From Dryococelus australis (Eukaryota > Arthropoda > Insecta > Phasmatodea > Phasmatidae): 64,000 bases of DNA. Made by a program: the position numbers and the translations under genes. Below the pieces are notes generated by a model, which made no database searches, had not been told where the DNA came from, and saw only the letters and a list, made by a program, of their open reading frames with translations. Below, piece by piece: positions 22,466-33,921 of the stretch (the stretch's first letter is position 1; the number at the start of each line of letters is the position of its first letter). The stretch is from assembly GCA_029891345.1 (NCBI GenBank), contig CM057005.1, forward strand, positions 61,645,760-61,709,759, given 5' to 3'.

Positions 22466-22757
22466 CCTTTGGAACTTTAAGCGGCAGCCCTATCATTTTA
22501 CTGGAGGAAAGTCTGTAGCAATATTCAGAGCAGGATATCATAGTACTTTTATATGTAGAGGAAAGGATACAAATTTAGTTTTTTTAGTTATAGTTACTGT
22601 CTCTACTGTAGTACAACAACAAGAAAAATACAGCATGAACCTGAAACATTTACGCACACATCTGCATAACTGTAGCAACACATATTATCATAATTTTATG
22701 AAGAAAATATTTGTGTGAAAGAATATATTTTTGTGCAAATAAAAAAAAAGTTACTTA

Positions 22758-25025
22758 TATGGAATACCACTAAACACATTTTAAAAAATTAATGTACAAG
22801 AAAAATTTCCATGTCTTGCAAGTAACCCTAAAGAGTTATAAAATACTGCTATATGAAAAATATCAGACAAATTTGTAGACCTACAAGTAATTTAGTTAGT
22901 CTGTAGCGAAAATTTAAGTATTGCTGTGGTCAACATTACTTGCAGTAATCACAAACATAATGTCCACCTTCGTGACCAGCACATTCCACATGTGACCACA
23001 TTTCACAAAGCACACACATGATCCACTCTTCTCCGCGCACATCAGAGAATCTTCCACTGCAGAAAAGGCATTCTGCATCTCCATTCTCTGGCACCGACAC
23101 ATCAGGAATACTGAGATCGGACGAATCATCCCTAATGCTCATATCTGCACCCGTGTTTTCCGATGACGAGTCATCATCACAAAGAGAAATTGTGTGTATA
23201 GACTTTCTAGTGGCTCTCTTCGTCGTTTTTTTTTGTTTCCTACTAGCATTGGCCTGAGTGTAGTTCTAGGTCTACACTTTCCTCTTAAGATCTTCCCAGA
23301 ATTTTTTTTAAGGATTCTTCTAGCTGTAACTTGTATGGTGAAGACGTCAAGACAGCTGCTGTGCCAGCGTTTCTTCCTCGAGTACCCTATTTTTTTAATT
23401 TGGAAATTGGATATATGTTCCATGAGGCTACATAGGCTATTCACGAACGAGCTGAATAGCTAGATGTACCAGCAGCTATAGGTGAATCAGCTGAAGAGTT
23501 TGATGGACCAGCAGCCATAGGTGAAGCAGCTGAAGAGTTTGATGGATCAGTGAGTCTATTTTCTGGCAGACCAGCAGAACAGATAAAAGAATCAGTAGGT
23601 CTAAACCTACACCTAGCCCTGGACGAGTAGACAATGTCAATATCAGAAGTAGCCCTAGTGAATGCAATAGAAGTGGTGTCTGGGTCACTTGATGATAGGA
23701 ATTCATTGCCAGGAAATATGTGGGGATTAACTGGATAAATACCAGTCCATCTGAAACCATTTACTGCGATTTCACCTTTTTTTGTACTTTGAGGTACGCT
23801 TTGCTTAATAACTCTGCTACGTTGAAATTCGTTACAGGGCGGGTGTTTTATCGCATCCACAGCTGCACCAATGGCTCCCGGAGGAGCTCCCCTCATGAGG
23901 TGTGGACTCATATTTTTTCTAGGAAATACCAACATTGGAGGTACGTAATATCCGCCTGCACTCATGCATGTCACCACAGTAACAAGAGAGCCGCGCTCAG
24001 CTCAACTGATGGATGCTACTTGCAGTTTTACTTTCAGTGCGAGAACCTGTGGGATTTTACTTTGGACAATAGTCAGACCTGTTTCGTCTACATTGTAGAC
24101 CCTGTCAGCGGGGTATTTGTGCTTATTCAATTCTGACTCCAAAAGGGTAAAAAAAACTGCTGTACATTTTCTCTGTTAAATCCCACAGCTCTGTGAAACG
24201 AAGTTGCAGTTGGTTTACGAAATGATAAAATGTGCTTGTGTCGCTTTAAGAACAGTCTTAACCATCCCCTTGCCTGATGCAAAAGGATTACTGGTGTTGT
24301 TAGCTTTAGCAATTTGGTAAGCCATGTTTCGAATATCTTCCATCGTTAGACCAAAGAATTTATTCTCCACCAACAACAGATATTCTACGAGCTGCTTTTC
24401 ACATTCCGCGGGTAGGACTGTTTTCCTACCGAGCTTTGTTTGACACGCCACCTCAGGAGAGAGGGCTGTCCGGACAAGTCTAAACAATGTAGCTCAAGGA
24501 ACACCGAAAACCTTTGCAGCCTTTAGATAACCCATATTATTTTCTCTCACCTGGGATATAGCCATTTCCATAACTGCTGCATCCCACTGCTTTCTTTTCT
24601 CCTTCTCTTTTTTTCGATTTCCACGCGCCATATCTGCACAAAAAAATTTGAACATCAGGTCACAATTATGGAATAGTATTCCATATTAGTCACCTAGCCA
24701 TTTTGAAATACTTGCTGTCACAAATGTTGTACAACTGCGCCTTTATACAACAACAATTACATCTTTAGTAAGACTTATCCATGTACTTTAAGCTCCATTA
24801 TTACACCTATCCTAATAACTTACAATACTGTTGTAATTAAATAATAAATACATCCCTGTAAAAGTTTCCAATTCTTGAAAAATGTGAATAGCACAGCACA
24901 ATAAAAACGGAACTCGGAGAATGGTTGTGCTTCCTCACATGAGCAGCGCTGGTTCGGACGTCGTGTTTCTCAATGCTACCGACAGAGTGCAGCACCTACT
25001 TCATGAGATATTGTGGTATTCCATA
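22758..25025 (-). mobile_element. Pogo/Tigger-like DNA transposon, inactive
   Basis: A transposase relic (22936-24631, minus strand) lies between two inverted copies of TATGGAATACCAC: 22758-22770 and, as GTGGTATTCCATA, 25013-25025. A similar TATGGAATAGTATTCCATA stretch at 24676-24694 would be a subterminal repeat. If the outer TA pairs are the target duplication, the element runs 22760-25023, about 2.26 kb. TA targets and an HTH/DDE transposase fit the pogo branch of Tc1/mariner. The terminal repeats are inferred from one exact 13-bp match. Confidence 0.65.
22936..24631 (-). pseudogene. Pogo/Tigger-like transposase with C-terminal PHD-like zinc finger, deleted and frameshifted
   Basis: Read on the minus strand. 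Start ATG at 24631 gives MARGNRKKEKEKRKQWDAAV, then an HTH (psq/CENP-B type) with VRENNMGYLKAAKVFGVP and one stop (24489-24498 region). Next comes a second DNA-binding block with LGRKTVLPAECEKQLVEYLL and, after a frameshift, [19 protein letters not shown]. The first catalytic Asp is visible in VYNVDETGLT, near 24090. After [10 protein letters not shown]...GAPPGAIG (about 23880) the sequence jumps to the post-catalytic part ([16 protein letters not shown]), so the region with the second and third Asp is gone. The C-terminus has a C-x2-C, then CxLCEMWSHVECAG and CDYC, a PHD-like zinc finger. Two further frameshifts lie at 23140-23440. It cannot encode an active enzyme. Confidence 0.85.
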
Positions 25026-25270
25026 TTACAGCACTATTCCATATTTGTCTCCTTTCCTCTATCTAGAACGTACAATTTAAGATACAGCTCTTTAAAAAAA
25101 AAAAACCCCACATTAAAATTTACAAACAGCACAAATGGGTTTTTACCGACTTTGCATCAAACTTACAATCTTTTAAACAAATTTCCCCTTATAAAACACA
25201 CACTGAAACTCGCCGAGGTCTGGCTCTTAGTGTGGGTTCACTCTTACGAAACAATTTCCCACTCCCTTTG

Positions 25271-26562
25271 CAGTGGAGGCTCGTGACTTTTGAAACTGGG
25301 AGAGCTGTGGCGATCCTAACTTAGATCATTGCAAATAGCATTCTTTTAAATAGGCGCAATGATAAGTTCTTGTTTGAAGAAAAATATTGCATCACTCGAT
25401 TTGTAATGGTCAACATACTGTGTCCACTGGTTCAAAGCTAATCACTAGCACAGGTAATTGTTTATTTTAAGTTTGTTTAGGTTATATGCCTTCTAACCAG
25501 TACCTACGTGGTGTGGTACATCACACGAGACTACGAGAGACAAGATTATAAAAATACTAGTTCTACTATACTAATGGCGATGATAACTTAAATATACTAA
25601 AACAAATATTTTTTTTTAAACCAATACATACAGCACATACAAAATGCCTATCAAATTTAAATTAGAGGATGAAAGTGGCATATCTTAATATATTTATGAA
25701 CAAAATACGTTCTTCAACCAGTACGCGCTAACTAGCAATGAATATTCACCTTACAAATCACTGAAAATTTTATATCTTTTTTTTTCATATGTTGTAAACG
25801 GATTTAATATCTTCTAACTTGTCTCCCAAATGTTTCAGATATTTTACCCTATTAACAGTTCATGCAAGATCATTAAGCTTCACTATAAAAAAACTAAACA
25901 AAACAATGCATTTCTAACTTCACACCCGCATAGCCAGTCCGCGAAATTGTATGTACTTACATTGAATTTTCGCGTATACGAAACAATGCGTTTACCCCCT
26001 TGGCTTTGTTGTTTTGTTATATTTAACTGGCATTGCTGGTCCCAAATTCTTAAGCTCTAGTTTATTCCCGTATTTCAAAAATATTGTCGTAATAAGGTAT
26101 AAAATGTTACTCGCAGAATTATCCATTATTTACAAGTTTACACAACACGACATTAACAACAATTCAACCCTGCTTCTGACCGATGCTCATGGCTCATCGT
26201 TAACTAATTCAGGGCATTGCACACTATACTTGAAGATCACGTGAATTTGAACGATATCTATAAATAAAAACTATTCGAAATAAATACAAGCATCGTTATG
26301 AAATGTGTTAAACAACTGCAAAAAAGCGAAGCGCGAAAGTGTGCCTACAAAACATGTAGTGTATAACTGTATAACACATTCTGTTAAACAGTAGAATTCG
26401 AAGTTTTAGTATTGGTAGCCTTTTCAAGCTCCAGGAAACCGTTTTTGTGTAAGAGCAGGGGCGCACCGTGTTGTCTCTGATTTACAGAATGTAATTGGCT
26501 GAAAGGGGTCGAGCCTCTGAAGTCTTCTCTCCCTCCCGTAGCACCCCTCGTCAATTGTTATG

Positions 26563-26606
<44 letters not shown>

Positions 26607-26832
26607 CCCTCCACCCACTTCGGGGCGAAGAATCTGTAGCCCACCACTCCACATTTCCAAAAACATTTCTCTCGTGGCAAGCGTCTCGTCCATCTCAAAA
26701 ACATTGGCTGCGAAATAACCTCTGTATTCTTACGCAGTATTATTTGCTGAGTAGCAGATAAGTAGCAATCTGAGTTCTGAGATTTTATTAAGGGGGCTGC
26801 GCGCCGCAGCCCTCCCTCAGCAGCCACCACTG
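25271..26832. mobile_element. Non-autonomous hAT-like transposon
   Basis: 1562 bp. Left end CAGTGGAGGCTCGTGA; right end, read inward, CAGTGGTGGCTGCTGA. The flanks are TCCCTTTG (25263-25270) and TTCCTTTG (26833-26840), an 8-bp target duplication with one mismatch, as expected for the hAT superfamily. CAGTGG starts are frequent in hAT elements. No transposase frame is visible. It lies within repeat H. Confidence 0.75.
26567..26603 (+). repeat. (CT)n microsatellite
   Basis: About 18 CT units, inside the hAT-like element. Confidence 0.95.
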
Positions 26833-27004
26833 TTCCTTTGTCCTGAACAAACTACATAAACGAAAACCACCCTCACAGTCGTACTCCATATCTGAGCTTC
26901 CATACAGGTCACCATTCAGGTCCAATACCCAGTAATACTCTTCCCACAGGTTATGACTGGTACTGGGCCTCCACACTCTCATCTCCACTCTGCCAACTCA
27001 GGGT

Positions 27005-27081
27005 GAGGATATTGTCCTCATCGGTAGCCGAAGTTTCCCTGAGCTGACACACACACGTGTAGGGCTGAGGATATTGTCCCC
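27005..27081 (-). other. CAATA-loop hairpin pair in minus copy of H
   Basis: On the minus strand, GAGGA-CAATA-TCCTC (27005-27019) and GGGGA-CAATA-TCCTC (27067-27081) form 5-bp stems (the second with one G-T pair). The loop is the same as in the plus copy of H; the stems differ. Confidence 0.5.
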
Positions 27082-28159
27082 ACACTTTCCCGCGAACGGG
27101 CTGTACTTCCCTCCCCATTACCTAAACATACCAACACCCCACACCATACACATATCCAAAACCCACCCTTAAGCTTCCCTTTCCCACAACATCCCATATA
27201 ACCAATATGTCCAGGTCTCCACTGATTCGATCTTCTATCGCTCCCTCGTAGCAATCTCCCCAACCTCAACTTGCCGGATCGCTTCTTCACTCGAATGTCT
27301 CCAAAATTCCCAACGATTCTCACTTGAGGAAACTCCTCCCATAACACTGTCAACGGCCTAGTAGGGAACTCGACCTTGACAAGATCCTCACACGCATTTT
27401 GAGCCTACCGCATAGCAAAATCCGTAAACACATTAAATGCCCTTCCAGACGCAGGAAACGACTAAGTCCATAACGTCGTACACCGAAAAGTCAAAGTTTC
27501 CATAATTATTCACTGTGGCGTTCGGTTCCCATCTGGCATAAAATATGTCCCCACTAGTAATGACTTTCCAACAACATAGTTCCAGAAACAATACGGCGAA
27601 GAAATTCTAAGTCCCGATACTAGGAACCCCGACAACCTGGTTAATTTTCTAAGTCCCACATCCTACTGTCGATCGGAGCGACCTCTACCAGCATCCCGAC
27701 GTCCATTTACTTATCTTGGGATCTGCGAATCAGCATCCCGTTCCAAGGGCTGATAACTACTCAGACCCAAGGAACCTCGCTCACTGACGGGCGAATTCCT
27801 AGACTAAGGCTCGCGCCCCTCTATATATACCGGCCGCCTATCCCTACTCAAGCCTACCCCCTCCCAGGAGCCAGACCCCTGCTTCACCTATACGCCAGCA
27901 GCGCGCTCTTTACCACCCGAGCGTGCTCTATTCGCTCGCCATGCCATCTACTATACACAAATACTCGGCAAGCCCGCGAACTCGCCCCGCCAATAGGAGC
28001 TTAGTGCGTGAACAGAAGCCCAGTCTTGATAACACTGCAACTTGTACAACACTCGTGATGGGAGGGTTGCCCACTCATAGGCGTCTCAAGGCAACATACG
28101 AGACTTCAATGCAACACCATTTCACTCTCTCAATTTGGGACGGGAAACTCCGTCACAGC

Positions 28160-28316
28160 ACGTTCTGTATTCTTCCGCTTTATGTAAGATTAACACTGTT
28201 AAGGGCCTCATGCTTTATTCATGAGTTTTTTCAAGTTAAACTGTGAAATTGTTAGAAAAGCAAATATTTTACACATCTGCTCATTTTTACTCTTCGATGC
28301 ATTAAAAAAAACACTC
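28160..28316 (-). mobile_element. MITE-B fragment
   Basis: Reverse orientation. It has GTATTCTTCCGCTTTATGTA, GGGCCTCATGCTTTATTCATG and the CACATCTGCTCATTTTTACTC block of MITE-B. Both ends are missing. It abuts element P at 28317. Confidence 0.65.
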
Positions 28317-28855
28317 AATCCGAGATCGGATCTAGGATCGACACAAAAAACTGTTGCACCCTTCGAGTTCAGAGCTGGACTGGAGATCGAAATGAAGTTT
28401 ATTTCGAACCGCCGAAATTGGTGGTTCGAAATCTCGATTCGAGATCAGCAGCTATCGTCGACAAATGCAGTTTGAAAATACGCCAACAGATAGAGCTACA
28501 TTAGACTGTTTTCTTGGGAGATTAAAACAACATTTTACGCACTTTAATATTATTCAGTAAAATCCGTACAAAAATAATTAACTTAAAACAGAAAACATCG
28601 CACATCTAGTTTTATCTATAGTGAAAAATACGCCTGCTTCCGTGAAGTCATGTGGATATTACGAACCAATAGCAAAATTTGTCTCATACTTAATATCGAT
28701 CTTTCACTTTGGAAGCAAGATCGACGAATCGGAGATCCATAATTATGAAATTTCGTTGGTGCGACACTTTTACATTGGAACCAAGATAAAACTGGAACCT
28801 GGTTCGGAACTAGGATAATTCAATCTTGGATCGGGGAAGATGTTGGTGCGACCGG
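28317..28855 (-). mobile_element. MITE-P copy 1 (PIF/Harbinger-like)
   Basis: An inverted copy of 62236-62786. Shared blocks include CTGGACTGGAGATCGA, TTTCGAACCGCCGAAATT, GAAAAATACGCCTGCTTCCG, ACGAACCAATAGCAAAATTTG and the GGTGCGACCGG end. The outer part of the left end (window orientation) is lost at the junction with MITE-B. Short GATCT/AGATC palindromes are abundant. Confidence 0.75.
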
Positions 28856-29225
28856 GAATTAGTCGCTCTTTATCTCGGTTAGCTGAGTCAAATACCTCTA
28901 CGCTACAGAGCGATGGGGCACTTAAAAAAACGGTGAATCGTGGAATCGTCAAGTTTGCGGTAGAGTTTTTAAATGTTCGGTAATTTGCGTGGCAAGTGAT
29001 GTTGTACCTTCAGTGTGCAGTAGTGGTAGTCCATTTAAAAATGTTGGTCTTGGATGCCCTTACAAATTACATTTCGGCATAACTATGGTGTCCCGTTACT
29101 GTGTGTCCTTTTTTAACGTGCCAAGAAGTCAAAAAATGATAGCAATTTGTTAGCTGTTTGTGGGCGGATTAAATTTTAGATCATTGTAAATAAAATTCTT
29201 GCTGTAATGGAACCGACCGAGAAGC

Positions 29226-29227
<2 letters not shown>
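28856..29227. other. Non-coding DNA
   Basis: No gene or repeat-family copy recognised. Confidence 0.5.

Positions 29228-29292
<65 letters not shown>
29228..29292 (+). repeat. (TA)n microsatellite, left of trapped segment
   Basis: About 32 TA units. It ends directly at the 118-bp D segment. Confidence 0.95.
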
Positions 29293-30199
<907 letters not shown>

Positions 30200-30600
30200 T
30201 AACTATTTACGTGATTATTGATCGGGGGAGTTTAAGTGGAAATACCAAGATGATAATTAATTATAATAAGTTTTATTATCTAATGCCATTACTATTACAA
30301 ACTAATTGGATAGTCCTCACCTTGTTCATGTTGCCGGAGGTGTGATTCTAGCAGACGGTTATCGACGGCCGGACATACCCATCTCCATGCGCCTTGGTCC
30401 GCTGCCCCGATAACAAAAGACGCCGCTCCCAGTGTTAAGCTGGCCTATATCGGGTGCGTTGTTTAATATTTCCGTCCCCGTTTACTGGCCGGTGGAAAGG
30501 GTTTCTGCTACTGTCTTTCGCAAGGTTGTTATTGCAATCACGCTCATGCCCTGGTTCAATGTTTGAAGGTGTGATCAGGCAGGCCATTCAGCTAAAGCCA
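30200..30600 (+). repeat. Repeat D, copy 1
   Basis: It shares an order of blocks with 52080-52480 and 63590-64000: CGGGGGAGTTTAA, ACTAATTGGATAGTCCTCACC, GCCGGAGG, GGCCTATATCGGGTGCGTTG, CTGGCCGGTGGA, and CTGGTTCAATGTTTGAAGGTGTGA. Size is about 400 bp; type is unknown (SINE-like or LTR piece). No coding capacity. Confidence 0.65.
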
Positions 30601-30904
30601 GATCACTTCGTAAAAACACTGACGTAAATATCAATAAAATTTTACGATAACGTGTAATTAATGGTCAAGAAAATTTATCTCAGCGCCATCGTAACGATAA
30701 ACGCTATATGATTATCATAATCAAAAGCCCTTGTCAGATGATTAAATTTATTTATTTCAGACCAAAAAATAATAATTATGATTACAACTATTTTCATTTT
30801 TATCGCAAAATAAAATAATTAAGGCACTCCGGACGCGATGCTCCCACAGTCCGGCTGTATGTGTCGCATGGGCATTAAACCGTCCCTGGGCTGTGTACTC
30901 TCAC
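30601..30904. other. AT-rich DNA, nothing recognised
   Basis: No gene, RNA gene or repeat-family copy seen. Confidence 0.5.
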
Positions 30905-31130
30905 TAAAGGCCGTTCACGGTTACTTCAAACTTTTCTGAAGCCTTCATTAAGTTCTGCTTCCAGGATATTCCTCCACCTCGTGCAAACAAAACTTAACTG
31001 AATCTAGAAAAATACACCAAAGGGACAGCGGACCGCATTCGTACGCACTTTGTGTAATAAAAGTTTGAATGAAAACTATTTATTACTAGGAATTGCCAAC
31101 ACACACATTTTTTCCTTGTTTTATTCATGT

Positions 31131-31640
31131 ATCGCACGTGCACAGACTGAAGTCCAGGAAGAGTTTCCTAAGAACACCAAAGGAAATTAAAACCACAACT
31201 GGAAAAGCCTGATTGCAACTGTGGAAAGCTTAGGCCCCTCCCCCCCGCCCCCAAGGCTGGAAAATATTGTCTGAAACTTTACCACCTTGGCCATGACAAG
31301 GGACGGATGACATGCAGCTCTCTGAATAGGCTGAGATCTGGAGTGGGCAGATCCAAGGTTAATCTGGCAAAATGGGACTAAGCTAAGGACGACATCAAGT
31401 GTGACCGTGGAGAATATCAGACTATTCAACACACGCTCCAGTATCGACTTTATCCAGTCTCCTGCACGGAAGATGGCCTGTATCAGGCCTCGGAAAATGC
31501 ATTGGAAGTGGACAAGTTTTCGTCCAATATTATTTGAATTTTGTTACTGTGTAAAATATATATTGGGGTGTGTGTGTGTGTGTGTTTCTGGCATGAAAAT
31601 AATAATAATAACAATAATAAACCAAATATTATTACTTATA
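31131..31640 (+). mobile_element. 5'-truncated LINE tail inside MITE-C
   Basis: It holds the last about 70 codons of a non-LTR retrotransposon reverse-transcriptase protein, then a short 3' region with (GT)n (31566-31584) and an AATAATAAT-type tail (31598-31620). Both flanks are MITE-C sequence, so the LINE inserted into an existing MITE. Confidence 0.7.
31322..31537 (+). pseudogene. C-terminal end of a non-LTR retrotransposon ORF2-type protein
   Basis: The frame reads LNRLRSGVGRSKVNLAKWD, one stop, then IKCDRGEYQTIQHTLQYRLY and ENALEVDKFSS before the final stop. The pattern L-N-R-x-R-(S/T)-G...KW...C-x-C-G-x2-QT(M/I)xHxL-x-C is typical of the CCHC-like C-terminus of jockey/CR1-like LINEs. 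Here two cysteines have changed (CDRG, LQYR), and there is an internal stop, so it is dead. Catalytic domains are absent. Confidence 0.75.
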
Positions 31641-31720
31641 GATAAAATATAATTAAAAGTTCTACTTAACCAAAAACAAGGTACTTTTATAACACAAGTA
31701 TAAAGCACTGGTGATACATG

Positions 31721-31945
31721 GGGTCGCGGTGGCTGAGCGATTAGCACGCTCGCCTCCAACCAAGGCGATCCGGGTTCGATTCCCGCAAATGGGAATCGTG
31801 CCGGACGATGCCGTTGGTTGGCGAGTTTTCTCGGGGATCTCCCGTTTCCCCCCACCCTTTCATTCCGGCTCCGCTCCATATTCACTTCAATGGACCTCGC
31901 TGTTAAGAGCAGCCCAAATATCTTCACTCACTCACTTGCGATGCA
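31721..31945 (+). mobile_element. SINE-A copy 4, complete, inside MITE-C
   Basis: Head GCGGTGGCTGAGCGATTAGC with B-box GGGTTCGATTCCCG, full body and the AATATCTTCACTCACTCACT end. GATACATGG before and GATGCATGG after look like its target duplication (one difference). It is the best full-length SINE-A here. Confidence 0.9.
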
Positions 31946-32079
31946 TGGCATGTTTAGGAAAGAACCAATGACGTCATTCATGAGGTGATCTTTCAAAGGT
32001 TTGATTCAAAAAGTGTGAAGTTCCTGCAAATAAACTATAGCTTCTCTACTTAGCAGCTCTGTGGCAACAACAGAGCTAA

Positions 32080-32520
32080 AGTCCGTCCTCGTGTAAACTG
32101 GGTCCTGTGCGGGGTAACGCCATCGCGCTCAGCCAGCGCGGTTGGGTAAAGGGGAAAGCTGGCGGAGGGGAGAAGAAGGGGGCAAATACTCATCACTGCA
32201 AACGAGCGGCCATCCCCTGCACCGCGTGTTACCTTGTCGCAATATGCCACGCTTCTAATCCTGTTCCCTCGCCCGAGCAAGCAATTGGTGGTTCCGCGTC
32301 GGGCGTCATTCCCTGCCGCAAAAGCGCGCTCCCCCCCCCCCCCCCCCCAAACCCAACTACTCCAGGGACGGCCATCGTCCTACACGACGAGCTACACACT
32401 TTAGGGAATTGCTGTTGGCCACCACTGCGAGAACAAGTTTTGTTTCACGTACCTACAAATCGGTGTATTCCCCCCCCCCCCAACTCGTACAAGCATATAC
32501 ACATACATATCTAGCCGGCC
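32080..32520. other. CpG-rich block with an 18-base C run
   Basis: GC- and CpG-rich, C run at 32331-32348 and a second C run near 32470. The 135-codon frame crossing it has no recognisable domain. It sits 40 bp beyond MITE-C copy 4. Confidence 0.45.
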
Positions 32521-32635
32521 AAACGACGATAATAGTGATATTGTTGTGAGGAGTAACTGTTAATATTCTTGACGCTTGTGACGTGATTTATGCGGGCACA
32601 CTATTATTTCATCATGTTTACAGACATGTTTACGG

Positions 32636-32880
32636 AGGGGCCGCAGTGGTTTAGTGGTTATGCTAATCGTCTTCCTCCTAGGCGAACAGGGTTAAATTCC
32701 CGGCGGGGTCGCTCCCGGATTTTCGCAAGTAGGAATGATGCCGCTGGTCGGCGGGTTTTCTCGGGGACCTCACCCCCTTCATGCCGGCGCTGCTCCATAC
32801 TCACCTCTATTCGCCCTCATCGGCTCTTAAGACCTCGCTGTTAGAGTCGCCCTAATCTCTCCTGTCTCTCTCTTTCTACG
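32636..32880 (+). mobile_element. SINE-A copy 5, near complete
   Basis: Head GGGCCGCAGTGGTTTAGTGG, damaged B-box GGGTTAAATTCCC, full body through GGCTCTTAAGACCTCGCTGT, ending in a (CT)-rich tail. Confidence 0.88.
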
Positions 32881-33691
32881 GAAATGTACAGTGAATAAAC
32901 GTAAATGCAATCCATTATGACGATAAACGGAACTGAGCTTCGTAAATACAAAATACGAAAAGTCTCCGCATTTCCTATCGCTTCGGGTTTTGAAAACCGA
33001 ACAATGCCGACTCTACACGAAGCTTTCTCTGTCACAGTAACCAGAAAAACGATCGTTTGCGGCAGTTGTGATGTCGAAGAAAATTGGATTTATTACTTCA
33101 AACATCAAAAAAGTGGCGCCAGTTTTCTGTAACGCTTAGTAATGATTAAAACGAAAGTATTATTAGAAACAGTAAAATTTGCTTACATGACTCTTCTAAA
33201 AATAAAAAATTTGTACAAAATATTTTACCAGAAGTCTTACGTGAATGGTTTCAGGAACATTTAAACTTTAAACTCGAGTTCAAATCTCTCTGACGTACGT
33301 AACACTGTTACTTTTTTATTTCTTTATTTTTTTTATATAGTACAACAACCGCACAAGGAAAATTAAATATTTTAAAGCAATTTTTAAAAACTGGAAGTAC
33401 ACAAAACTAACAAATTTACGGAGATGTTCCGTGCATTCATGCAAAGTTCTGTGAAATTATAGGAATGTCCGTTATTGAAAAGGCAACGTGTCTGTAATTT
33501 TACGGACTGTTGTGGTGAATTTTTTACCAGCACGTTTCCGTAAAATTATGGAAAAAATTAGTGTCCAAGAATTTAATCAAGGCGCCATCGTAACAGAGCA
33601 GTTTAAGCCTCCGCGCAAGATGAGTTTTTTTTAAAACGGTATACATTTAATATTAACATAATTTTTTTCAAGTATTGAATTAGTTGCACAC
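32881..33691. other. AT-rich DNA, nothing recognised
   Basis: No gene or repeat-family copy recognised. Confidence 0.5.
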
Positions 33692-33808
33692 TTAATTCGT
33701 CCGGTACGATTCCCACTTGTCAAAATCCGGGAGTGACCCGGCTGTGTGGAAGGGGGGGGGGGTTGAACCCTCTAACACTCTAACCGCACAGCCACCGCGG
33801 CCCCACGA
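33692..33808 (-). mobile_element. SINE-A copy 6, head and start of body
   Basis: Reverse orientation: complement of the head (GTGCGGTTAGAGTGTTAGAG-like) and of CCGGATTTTGACAAGTGGGA. The rest of the body is missing; a G run lies at 33751-33761. Confidence 0.75.
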
Positions 33809-33921
33809 AGCGAACGTTGCCGATGATCATAATTTTTCCTCTAGGCACACAAGTTTCTCTCGCAAATGCATTAAGTCGCTGGCCCGACATAATTTTTCAT
33901 TTCACGCCACACTTCGGAAGC

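Larger units (their letters stand above)
25040..28150 (-). repeat. Repeat H, minus copy (split by a hAT-like element)
   Basis: Read on the minus strand from about 28150: GC-rich start with a CCTATTGGCGGGG box (about 27990), a TATA-like GGTATATATAGAGGGG at about 27825-27840, then GGGACTTAG-type periodic leader (27330-27720). CAATA-loop hairpins follow (27005-27081), then a T-rich 3' part that continues beyond the hAT insert. The same order is seen in the plus copy at 15238. Line-by-line identity is modest and the outer limits are uncertain. Confidence 0.45.
30905..32039 (-). mobile_element. MITE-C copy 4, split by two later insertions
   Basis: Parts 30905-31130, 31640-31720 and 31946-32039 together restore a reverse MITE-C: GGCCGTTCACGGTTACTTC end, the GGATATTCCTCCACCTCGTG block, GATACATG, CAAAGGTTTGATTCAAAAAG and AACTATA end. 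The gaps are filled by a LINE tail and a SINE-A. Confidence 0.8.

Noticed and set aside
23441-23760. Separate genes in alternative frames of this interval
   Set aside because: They are shadow frames of the transposase C-terminal region, which is recognisable by [16 protein letters not shown] on the minus strand.
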